Assembly (NCBI GenBank): GCA_963976695.1
Contig: CAXBMB010000001.1
Coordinates: 130,440 to 194,439, forward strand
Direction: 5' to 3'
From: CAXBMB01 sp963976695
GTDB lineage: Bacteria > Pseudomonadota > Alphaproteobacteria > Kiloniellales > DSM-21159
Length of the DNA stretch: 64,000 nt
Shown here piece after piece: positions 57,230-64,000 of the stretch. The notes under the pieces were generated by a model. The model saw nothing but the letters and a program-made list of their open reading frames with translations, was not told the origin of the DNA and ran no database searches. A program made the position numbers and the translations under genes. The stretch's first letter is position 1. Each line of letters starts with the position of its first letter.

Positions 57230-58479
57230 TGCGCCGATATTCGGCATGGAACCTATTGCGTGAAGGGTTGCGGAATCACAAGGGATGGGGCAAGGCCTGG
57301 CGATCTCCCGAACCACGTTCAAACTATGATGTCGTTATCGTCGGCGCCGGCGGCCAGGGGTTGGCAACCGCCTACTATCTGGCCAAGAACCACGGCGTGA
57401 CCAACGTCGCGGTGCTGGAAAAAGGCTGGCTCGGCGGCGGCAACACCGGGCGCAACACCACGATCATCCGCTCGAACTATTTCTACCCCGAAAGCGCGGC
57501 ACTTTATGACATGTCAGTCAGACTGTACGAGCGGTTGTCGCGCGATCTGAACTATAATGTGATGTTTTCGCAACGCGGTATGTTGGTCACGGCCCATTCC
57601 GAACCGGAAATGGAAATGGCGGCGCGTCAGGTGAATGCCATGCGCCTGAATGGCGTGGACGCCGAACTGCTGGATCGCGACCAGGTGCGCAAACTCGTAC
57701 CCGTCATGAACTTTGGACCGGACATGCGTTATCCGATCCACGGCGGCGTGTTCCAGAAACGTGGCGGCACCGGGCGCCACGATGCGGTCGCCTGGGGCTA
57801 TGCGCGGGCGGCGGATAACGCAGGCGTGGATATCATCCAGAATTGCGACGTGCAGGAATTCATCATTGAAGCCGGGCGTTGCGTTGGGGTGCAAACCTCA
57901 AAAGGTGAAATTCGCGCCGGCATTGTCGGAACCGCCGTTGCCGGGCACAGTTCTGAGGTGGCCGCCAAAGTCGGGTTTGAACTGCCCATCCAGTCCTACG
58001 CGCTGCAAGCCTATGTGTCTGAACCTTTGAAACCGGTGGTGGATTCGGTCGTGCTTGCGCCGCCTTTCGGCACCTATGTCAGCCAATCTGACAAAGGCGG
58101 TCTGGTGATCGGCGGCGGGCTGGACCGCGTTCCGGCCTACAGCCAAAGGGGGAACCTGCCGGCCCAGGAAGCGGTCTTGGCGGGCCTTGCCGAAATGATG
58201 CCGGCGCTGGCGAAAGTGAAGTTGTTGCGGCAGTGGGCGGGCACCGTCGACGTGACGCCCGACAGCTCTCCCATTCTCGGGCCATCAGGCGTGGAAGGTC
58301 TTTTTGTTAATTGCGGCTGGGGTACAGGCGGGTTCAAGGCGATCCCGGCCGGCGGGTATCTTTTCGCCCACATTCTGGCAACCGGACGGCACCATGATAT
58401 CAGCCGGCCTTTCGACAAAGACCGCTTTGTGTCCGGCAAGCTGATCGACGAAGGTGCCGCTTCGGGCATCGCGCACTAA
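57229..58479 (+). CDS. soxB: Sarcosine oxidase subunit beta
   Basis: 416 aa; ATG overlaps the TetR stop (TGATG). MRRYSAWNLLREGLRNHKGWGKAWRSPEPRSNYDVVIVGAGGQGLATAYYLAKNHG is the SoxB start with the FAD motif at 36 to 52. GGTGRHDAVAWGYARAA holds His184, which fits the covalent FMN-binding His of heterotetrameric sarcosine oxidase. C-terminal GWGTGGFKAIPAGG is conserved. With SoxA, SoxD and SoxG it oxidises sarcosine to glycine, giving H2O2 and methylene-tetrahydrofolate. Confidence 0.94.
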   Translation: MRRYSAWNLLREGLRNHKGWGKAWRSPEPRSNYDVVIVGAGGQGLATAYYLAKNHGVTNVAVLEKGWLGGGNTGRNTTIIRSNYFYPESAALYDMSVRLYERLSRDLNYNVMFSQRGMLVTAHSEPEMEMAARQVNAMRLNGVDAELLDRDQVRKLVPVMNFGPDMRYPIHGGVFQKRGGTGRHDAVAWGYARAADNAGVDIIQNCDVQEFIIEAGRCVGVQTSKGEIRAGIVGTAVAGHSSEVAAKVGFELPIQSYALQAYVSEPLKPVVDSVVLAPPFGTYVSQSDKGGLVIGGGLDRVPAYSQRGNLPAQEAVLAGLAEMMPALAKVKLLRQWAGTVDVTPDSSPILGPSGVEGLFVNCGWGTGGFKAIPAGGYLFAHILATGRHHDISRPFDKDRFVSGKLIDEGAASGIAH

Positions 58480-58489
58480 AGGAGGTCAC

Positions 58490-58756
58490 ATGCAGATTTT
58501 TCCATGCCCCTTTTGTGGCCCCCGCGACGAGCGCGAATTTTATTTCGCCGCCGAAGCCGGAAAAGCGCGCCCCAACACAACAAACGAGATCAGTTCCGCG
58601 GACTGGGCGCGCTATCTTTACCGCCAACGCAATGCCAAGGGCCGGGTGCGTGAGATTTGGATGCACATGACCTGTCAGGAACTGTTCGTGATGGAACGGG
58701 ACAGCCTTTCGATGGAAGTGCTGGGGTCCCAGTCGTTGCGTGGAGACAGGGAATGA
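58490..58756 (+). CDS. soxD: Sarcosine oxidase subunit delta
   Basis: 88 aa from ATG 58490 with GGAGG 5 bases upstream. MQIFPCPFCGPRDEREFYFAAEAGKARP with a zinc site made by Cys6, Cys9, His59 and Cys62 (WMHMTC), as in structures of the enzyme. The stop overlaps the soxA start (ATGA). Its size is normal (about 90 to 100 aa). Confidence 0.93.
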   Translation: MQIFPCPFCGPRDEREFYFAAEAGKARPNTTNEISSADWARYLYRQRNAKGRVREIWMHMTCQELFVMERDSLSMEVLGSQSLRGDRE

Positions 58757-61551
58757 TATCGCATCGCACGTCGCGGACAGCGCTTATCGACCGCTTGCAG
58801 CCGCTGAACTTTACATTCGACGGCCGCCGTTATCAGGGCTTCAAAGGCGATACGGTGGCCTCGGCCCTGCTGGCCAATGGCGTGCGCGTCATGGGGCGCA
58901 GCTTTAAGTATCACCGCCCCCGGGGCCCATGGGGCGCCTGGGTGGACGACCCCAACACAGTCATGAATATTTCGCTCGATGGGCGTGACTTCCCCAACTG
59001 CCCGGCCACGACCACGGCCTTGGCGGAGGGGTTGGTCGCCCGGTCGGTCAACGCCTTTCCGTCCGCGAATTTCGACATCAAAGGTGGCCTTGACCTGTTC
59101 CATCGCTGGCTGAGCGCCGGGTTCTACTACAAGACTTTCATGTGGCCCGACTGGCATCTGTTCGAGCCATTGATCCGCAAGATGGCCGGTCTTGGCGAGG
59201 TCAGCCGCGATGTGTTCGAGGGTTACAGCTCGGACCAGACCCATAATCGGTGCGAAACGCTGGTTATCGGCGGCGGCGCGGCGGGCCTTGCGTCCGCGCG
59301 CACCGCGGCTGAAGCCGGGCAAGACGTCTGGCTGGTCGAAGACCACCCCGAGACCGGTGGCGGCCTGTATCAAAGCGGCGACGTCGAAGGCATGGCGTCC
59401 GCCGAGTGGGTCGGGGCGCAGGTCGCCGCGATCACGGCGGCTGGTGGGCGCGTTCTGACCTCGACGACAGCCTTTGGCGTGTTCGATCACCAGATGGTCG
59501 GGCTGGTTGAAAACGGCGCCTTTGGCGCCGCGCCGCGCCTGCGGCGTCTGCGCGCCGGGCGGATTATTCTGGCCGCCGGCGCGCTGGACCGGCCGATTAC
59601 ATTTGCCAATAACGACCGCCCCGGCGTGATGTCGGTTGACGGGGCCTGTGAATATCTTGTGCGCTATGGCGTGCTGGTCGGGCGCAGCATTGCGATGCTG
59701 TCCAACAACAGCTTTGCCGAAAGGGCGGCAAAGCTTCTGAGCGCGGCGGGCGCCGAAGTGCTGCAACTCGACCCGCGGCAAGGCGCCGTCGCCGCGATCG
59801 GCGGCAAACGCCTCAAAGGCCTTGCACAGGCCGGGCAACGCCATCGGGTGGATACGATCCTCGCCTCTGGCGGCATGACCCCGCTTGTGCACCTGTGGCG
59901 CCATGCCGGCGGCAAATTGCGGTGGTGCGCGGCGCGTCAGGCCTTTTTGCCGGGGGGCGCCGCCGCGAACATGACCGCCATCGGCGCGGTCAATGGGGCT
60001 TTTGATCAGGATGTGGCGCTTGATGAAGCCCGCGCGGCCGGCGCCAATCAGCCCGTCGGCGCGTCCCAGACCACCTATCACCTGTCACCGCTCTGGCCCG
60101 AGCCGGGCAGCAAGGGGCGGCAATGGATCGACTTTCAACATGACGTCACGCTCAAGGATGTCGAACTGGCCGCGCGCGAGAACTACGTCTCTGTCGAGCA
60201 CCTAAAGCGCTATACGACGCTGGGTATGGCCTCGGATCAGGGCAAAACCTCGAACATGGCCGGGCTGGCCGCCATGGCGGCGATCCAGGGACGGCCGCTG
60301 CCAGAGGTCGGCACAACCAGGTTCCGGCCGCCTTTTGTGCCGGTTCCGATTGAGATCTATCACGGCCGCCACGGCAAACAGCTTTGGCATCCGCTGAAAC
60401 GCTCGGCCTTGGAAAGCCGCCAGCGGGCGGCGGATGCGGCGTTGGGCGACTATGGCGGCTGGCTACGCCCCGGTTGGTACGGCAAAGGGGACGCAAAAAC
60501 CCGCATTGGTGAAGAAGTGCTCACGGCGCGCCATGCCGCAGGCTTCCTTGACGCTTCGCCGCTGGGTAAGATCGAGGTGATGGGCCCGGACGCCGAAGCC
60601 TTTGTGAATTTTATCTACTACAACACGATCAAGACCCTGAAACCGGGCCATCTCCGCTATGGCTTTATGCTGAACGAAAGCGGCATCGTGTTCGATGACG
60701 GCGTGATTGCGCGCATCGACCAGAACCGGTTTGTGATTTCCTGTTCCTCAAGCCATGTGGAAAGCGTGCGCAACCATCTGGAATCCTGGCGTCAGGACGG
60801 TAACGATCCGGACCGCATTTTTGTGCACGACACAACCCAGCAGTGGGCGACCATAACCGTCACCGGTCCCAAAGCGCGCGACATCGTCGCCACGCTTGAC
60901 CCGCGCATCGATCTGTCGGCCAAGGCCTTTGCCCATATGACCTTTCGCGAGGCGGAGTTTGCCGGCGCTCGGGTGCGTATCGCGCGGGTCAGTTTTACCG
61001 GCGATACCAGCTTTGAAATTTCCATCCGTCGCGCCAAAGCGGGGGCGCTGTGGGATGCGCTGATCGCGGCGGGCGCGCCACTGGGCGCAGGTCCGCTCGG
61101 CATCGAAGCGCTTTCGATCCTGCGCGCCGAAAAGGGCTATATCATGATCGGCAAGGACACGGACGGTGAAACCATGCCGCATGACCTTGGCCTGGGAATA
61201 CCGCGGCAAAAGAAAACCGCCGCCTTCATCGGTGACCGCAGCCTGCACAGCGACACAGCCAACAGCGCCCGTCGCAAATCGCTGGTGGGGCTTTCAGTTT
61301 CCGCCGGTCAGCCCGCGCTTCCGACCGGCGCGCATCTGGTGGATAATTCGGCGACGCCGCGTTCACTGGGCTACGTCACGTCAAGCTATGACAGTCCGAC
61401 GCTGGGCCGACCGATTGCCATGGGGCTTGTCGAAAACGGCGCCGAACGCATCGGCGAAGACATCCGGGTCCGGCATCTGGGGCAACAACGGCAGGCCACC
61501 ATCTGTTCAGCATGCGTCTATGATCCGACAGGAGAGCGCCTCAATGCGTGA
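58753..61551 (+). CDS. soxA: Sarcosine oxidase subunit alpha
   Basis: 932 aa, starting in the soxD stop (ATGA). N-terminal ferredoxin-like segment (LNFTFDGRRYQGFKGDTVASALLANGVRVMGRSFKYHRPRGPWGA), an NAD-binding Rossmann domain (TLVIGGGAAGLASARTAAEAGQDVWLVED, about residue 170), a pyridine nucleotide-disulphide oxidoreductase-like middle part, and GcvT-like tetrahydrofolate-binding domains from about 590. Length is slightly below the usual 960 to 1000 aa but all domains are present. It is the largest subunit of the heterotetramer. Confidence 0.94.
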   Translation: MISHRTSRTALIDRLQPLNFTFDGRRYQGFKGDTVASALLANGVRVMGRSFKYHRPRGPWGAWVDDPNTVMNISLDGRDFPNCPATTTALAEGLVARSVNAFPSANFDIKGGLDLFHRWLSAGFYYKTFMWPDWHLFEPLIRKMAGLGEVSRDVFEGYSSDQTHNRCETLVIGGGAAGLASARTAAEAGQDVWLVEDHPETGGGLYQSGDVEGMASAEWVGAQVAAITAAGGRVLTSTTAFGVFDHQMVGLVENGAFGAAPRLRRLRAGRIILAAGALDRPITFANNDRPGVMSVDGACEYLVRYGVLVGRSIAMLSNNSFAERAAKLLSAAGAEVLQLDPRQGAVAAIGGKRLKGLAQAGQRHRVDTILASGGMTPLVHLWRHAGGKLRWCAARQAFLPGGAAANMTAIGAVNGAFDQDVALDEARAAGANQPVGASQTTYHLSPLWPEPGSKGRQWIDFQHDVTLKDVELAARENYVSVEHLKRYTTLGMASDQGKTSNMAGLAAMAAIQGRPLPEVGTTRFRPPFVPVPIEIYHGRHGKQLWHPLKRSALESRQRAADAALGDYGGWLRPGWYGKGDAKTRIGEEVLTARHAAGFLDASPLGKIEVMGPDAEAFVNFIYYNTIKTLKPGHLRYGFMLNESGIVFDDGVIARIDQNRFVISCSSSHVESVRNHLESWRQDGNDPDRIFVHDTTQQWATITVTGPKARDIVATLDPRIDLSAKAFAHMTFREAEFAGARVRIARVSFTGDTSFEISIRRAKAGALWDALIAAGAPLGAGPLGIEALSILRAEKGYIMIGKDTDGETMPHDLGLGIPRQKKTAAFIGDRSLHSDTANSARRKSLVGLSVSAGQPALPTGAHLVDNSATPRSLGYVTSSYDSPTLGRPIAMGLVENGAERIGEDIRVRHLGQQRQATICSACVYDPTGERLNA

Positions 61552-62068
61552 TGACAGTCATCGATGGGATGCGTCGATTTCCGCAGATATGTCGGCAGAT
61601 ATGTCGATTGTCAAAGACGGCCTTTCGATTGCCGCGGTCGCGCTTAATCGGCAAACGCTGATCTCTGGCCCGGCCGTTTTAACACAGGTCGAGGACCAGG
61701 TTGTTGAGTGGCCCGGCGTTGCCGCGTCGGCGGCATACACGCTGTGCCTGCGGCGTGACCGCGTTCTTGTGGTGAATGGGCCCGACGTTGCTGATGGTTG
61801 GGACGTCGAGGAACAGTTGGCGATATCGGATGTATCAGACGCCTATCGGGCCTTTGATCTGGAAGGCCCGCATGCCATGGAGGTGCTGAACCGTGGCGCC
61901 GAACTGAGCCTAACTGTACCGTCCAGGTCGGTCGCCCGCATGCTGTTTGGCCTGGGGGTGTTGCTGTACCGGGTGGGCGCTAAAAACCGCTTTCGGATTC
62001 ATGTCGCGTCGGCGCAAGCCGATGCTTTGTGGAAGAGCCTGCAAACAGCAGCGCGCGCGGTAGGTTAG
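61544..62068 (+). CDS. soxG: Sarcosine oxidase subunit gamma
   Basis: 174 aa from ATG 61544, overlapping the soxA end by 8 bases, with AGGAGAG upstream. The conserved SoxG core is visible: VSDAYRAFDLEGPHAMEVLNRGAELSLT and SVARMLFGLGVLLYRVGAKNRFRIHVASAQADALWKSL. It completes the soxBDAG set; glyA and folate genes often found beside it are absent from the window. Confidence 0.9.
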   Translation: MRDDSHRWDASISADMSADMSIVKDGLSIAAVALNRQTLISGPAVLTQVEDQVVEWPGVAASAAYTLCLRRDRVLVVNGPDVADGWDVEEQLAISDVSDAYRAFDLEGPHAMEVLNRGAELSLTVPSRSVARMLFGLGVLLYRVGAKNRFRIHVASAQADALWKSLQTAARAVG

Positions 62069-62128
62069 TTGGGCTTGCGGCCCGAAAAAATCGGCTGCTG
62101 GACCATCTGGAGATCGCCGCCGGGTGAG

Positions 62129-62169
62129 GAGCGACCGGTAAGGCGCGCGGCGCGTCTTACCGGTCGCTC
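62129..62169. terminator. Hairpin between convergent soxG and asd
   Basis: GAGCGACCGGTAAG (62129-62142) and its exact complement at 62156-62169, with GCGC-GCG-GCGC extending the stem inside. No T tract, but the place between convergent genes suits a bidirectional terminator. Confidence 0.6.
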
Positions 62170-62174
62170 AGCGC

Positions 62175-63188
62175 CTAAAGATAGTCGGCGACCAGCTTTT
62201 CAGCGATCTGCACCGCGTTGAGCGCGGCGCCCTTGCGCAGGTTGTCGGCCACCACCCAAAGCGAGATGCCGTTTTCCACCGTCGGGTCGGTGCGAATCCG
62301 GCTGACATAGACCGCGTCCTCGCCGGCGCATTCCGCCGGGGTGACATAGCCCTCGTCGGCCCGATGGTCGACCACCACCACGCCTTGCGCCCGCTTCAGC
62401 GCGGCGGTGACCTGTTCTTCGGTGATGCTGCCTTCGAACTCGATATTCAGTGTTTCGGCGTGACCGATGAAGACCGGCACCCGCACGCAGGTGGCATGCA
62501 GCTTGATGCGGGAGTCGAGAATTTTCTTGGTCTCCACCACCATCTTCCACTCTTCCTTGGTGGTGCCGTCTTCCATGAACTCGTCGATGTGGGGGATGAC
62601 GTTGAAGGCGATCTGCTTGGTGAACTGCTCGGTCTGCATGGCGTCGTTCACGTAGACCCCTCGGGTCTGGTTGAACAGCTCGTCCATGCCGTCCTTGCCG
62701 GCGCCGGAGACCGACTGATAGGTGGACACCACCACGCGCTTGATCGGCACCAGATCATGCAGCGGCTTCAAGGCCATCACCATCTGAATGGTCGAGCAGT
62801 TGGGGTTGGCGATGATGTTGCGCTGGCCATGGCCCGCCAGGGCCTCCGGATTGACCTCGGGCACCACCAGGGGCACATCCGGATCCATGCGGAAGTGCGA
62901 GGTGTTGTCGATGACGATACAACCGAGCGCGGCGGCCTTGGGGGCATAGATCGCCGAGATTTTGCCGCCGGGCGAAAAGAGCGCGAGATCGGTGCCGGTA
63001 AAATCGAAGGTGGCGAGGTTCTTGATCTTGAGGACCTGATCCTCGCCATAGGAGACTTCACTGCCGACCGAACGCTCGGATGCGAGGGCGACGACTTCGT
63101 CCACCGGAAATTTCCGCTCGGCCAGAATGGAGAGAATTTCGCGCCCGACATTGCCGGACGCCCCGACGACTGCAACTTTATAGCCCAT
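62175..63188 (-). CDS. asd: Aspartate-semialdehyde dehydrogenase
   Basis: 337 aa from ATG 63188; a longer upstream frame is not conserved. MGYKVAVVGASGNVGREILSILAERKFPVDEVVAL is the NADP-binding start, the catalytic Cys131 lies in IIANPNCSTIQMVMALKPLH, and the substrate His region in RIKLHATCVRVPVFIGHAE. The enzyme reduces aspartyl phosphate to the semialdehyde on the way to lysine, threonine, methionine and diaminopimelate. It is a housekeeping gene, so the chromosome resumes here. Confidence 0.96.
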   Translation of the reverse strand: MGYKVAVVGASGNVGREILSILAERKFPVDEVVALASERSVGSEVSYGEDQVLKIKNLATFDFTGTDLALFSPGGKISAIYAPKAAALGCIVIDNTSHFRMDPDVPLVVPEVNPEALAGHGQRNIIANPNCSTIQMVMALKPLHDLVPIKRVVVSTYQSVSGAGKDGMDELFNQTRGVYVNDAMQTEQFTKQIAFNVIPHIDEFMEDGTTKEEWKMVVETKKILDSRIKLHATCVRVPVFIGHAETLNIEFEGSITEEQVTAALKRAQGVVVVDHRADEGYVTPAECAGEDAVYVSRIRTDPTVENGISLWVVADNLRKGAALNAVQIAEKLVADYL

Positions 63189-63463
63189 AATTATTGTTCC
63201 GCTATTCTCAGAGCGTGATCGACTTGGAGCGACGCGTTTGGCGCGCCGGAACCGCTGTGAAGCACCCTCTAACAGGTTGATGAGAGGCGGGTCCGGCGGG
63301 GAAGCCAAATCACCTCGTGATTCCGTTTAAACCGATCCGACTCTAAAGTAGTTGGAGGTTCCTACTGGTTCAGGCGCCTTTGGCGCAAGTCTTGGCTGCG
63401 GTTGGCAGCCTTGCAGGTTGGTCGCTGTTGATCGAAGCTGTTGATCGAAAGGAAGCGTGGGTG

Positions 63464-63820
63464 ATGACAAAGCAACAGGCCGGTAAGTTGGTGGCCCATT
63501 CCTATGCCGAGTTTTGGCCGCTTTATTTGCGCGAGCACAGATTGGCGGCCACCCGGCGGCTCCATTTCCTCGGCACGGCGCTCGGCCTGGCGATCTTCGC
63601 CTTGGCCGCAGCGCTGGACCGACCCTGGCTGCTGGCGGTCGCCCTGGTCAGCGGGTACGCCTTTGCCTGGGCCGCCCATGCCTTCATTGAGAAAAATAGG
63701 CCGGCCACCTTCAGCTATCCGACCTGGTCGTTGATCAGTGACTTTCGCATGTTCTTCCTTTGGTTAACCGGACGGCTGCGCCCGGAGTTGATGAAGGCCG
63801 GCGTTCGCGAATTGGAGTGA
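63464..63820 (+). CDS. DUF962/Mpo1-like membrane protein
   Basis: 118 aa from ATG 63464 after AAAGGAAG. The start LVAHSYAEFWPLYLREHRLAATRRLHFLGTALGLAIFALAAALDRPWLLAVALVSGYAFAWAAHAFIEKNRPATFSYPTWSLISDFRMF shows the DUF962 pattern with conserved His residues (RRLHF, AHAFIEKNRP). Yeast Mpo1 is an Fe-dependent 2-hydroxy fatty acid dioxygenase of this family; bacterial copies are uncharacterised. Two to three membrane segments. A strong terminator follows. Confidence 0.86.
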   Translation: MTKQQAGKLVAHSYAEFWPLYLREHRLAATRRLHFLGTALGLAIFALAAALDRPWLLAVALVSGYAFAWAAHAFIEKNRPATFSYPTWSLISDFRMFFLWLTGRLRPELMKAGVRELE

Positions 63821-63897
63821 CCCCTTCGAACGTCGGGCGCGGCTTCGGATCGGTTTTTCCGGTCGCCGCTTTTACGATGCTGAAAAAACGGCCGGAA

Positions 63898-63938
63898 AAA
63901 CCAAAAGGGCCGCCCGATCCCGGCGGCCCTTTTGGTTT
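63898..63938 (+). terminator. Rho-independent bidirectional terminator
   Basis: Perfect 17-bp stem: AAACCAAAAGGGCCGCC (63898-63914) with its complement at 63922-63938, 7-base loop, flanked by A- and T-rich ends. Follows the DUF962 gene. Confidence 0.85.
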
Positions 63939-64000
63939 AATCTTCATCCAAGGCTTGGGAGCGGTCAGTCGGGATCACCATCCGTGGTTTTCACGGTGGT

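Noticed and set aside
63965..64000. End of a minus-strand gene reading TTVKTTDGDPD at the right edge
   Set aside because: Only 11 codons visible and other frames are equally possible; cannot be supported.
1..64000. CRISPR arrays, rRNA genes, transposases
   Set aside because: No regularly spaced repeats, no rRNA sequence and no insertion-sequence transposase were seen anywhere in the window.

Overview
The window is a piece of a high-GC alphaproteobacterial chromosome (the gene content fits Rhodospirillales or a related order; this is inference) interrupted by one integrated conjugative element of about 46.3 kb.

Host left flank (1-5756): the 5' part of polA, a 58-aa zinc-finger protein of the NDUFS6/zf-CHCC type, an orphan ABC-2 type ATPase, a lipoprotein-like alpha/beta hydrolase, an EamA transporter, a truncated FkbM-type methyltransferase, and the 5' part of a tRNA-Arg(CCG) gene.

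Integrated element (5743-52065): a 14-bp core is shared by the two ends, and the host tRNA-Arg(CCG) is cut in its anticodon arm, with its 5' part at 5712-5756 and its 3' part ending at 52097. The element carries its own intact tRNA-Arg(CCG) at 5890-5966, which probably rescues CGG decoding. Paired 9-bp repeats with 11-bp spacing lie at both ends and a tyrosine recombinase lies at the right end. From left to right come metabolic cargo (LysR, MBL hydrolase, SDR, F420-oxidoreductase-like protein, LysR); a full trb-type mating apparatus (trbB-C-D-E-J-K-L-F-G-I plus DUF2274); a small ArsR/SRPBCC/VOC cargo; CopG, the coupling protein TraG and a MOBP-like relaxase; a candidate oriT with an RP4-like nic sequence; TraF peptidase, transglycosylase and DUF2840; regulators; and a backbone block (DUF736, membrane protein, DUF2493, toprim protein, ParB-like, DUF932). 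Two large hairpins sit upstream of DUF736 and DUF2493.

Defence island (37979-50331, in the element): a rightward operon of RHH regulator, C5-cytosine methyltransferase, MORC/MutL-like GHKL ATPase, Z1-domain helicase-like ATPase and DUF4420 PD-(D/E)XK nuclease. It converges with a leftward run hipB-hipA-gajA-gajB, that is, a HipBA toxin-antitoxin joined to a Gabija-type system. The RHH operon has three TTTGGT repeats at exact 10-bp spacing in its promoter.

Host right flank (52066-64000): a rightward cluster for stepwise demethylation of methylated glycines: a DMGDH/sarcosine-dehydrogenase-like flavoprotein, a non-pyrrolysine MttB-family methyltransferase, a TetR regulator, and heterotetrameric sarcosine oxidase soxB-D-A-G. 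Two identical-half-site palindromes 32 bp apart precede it and are likely operators. Then come asd (aspartate-semialdehyde dehydrogenase, opposite strand) and a DUF962/Mpo1-like membrane protein.
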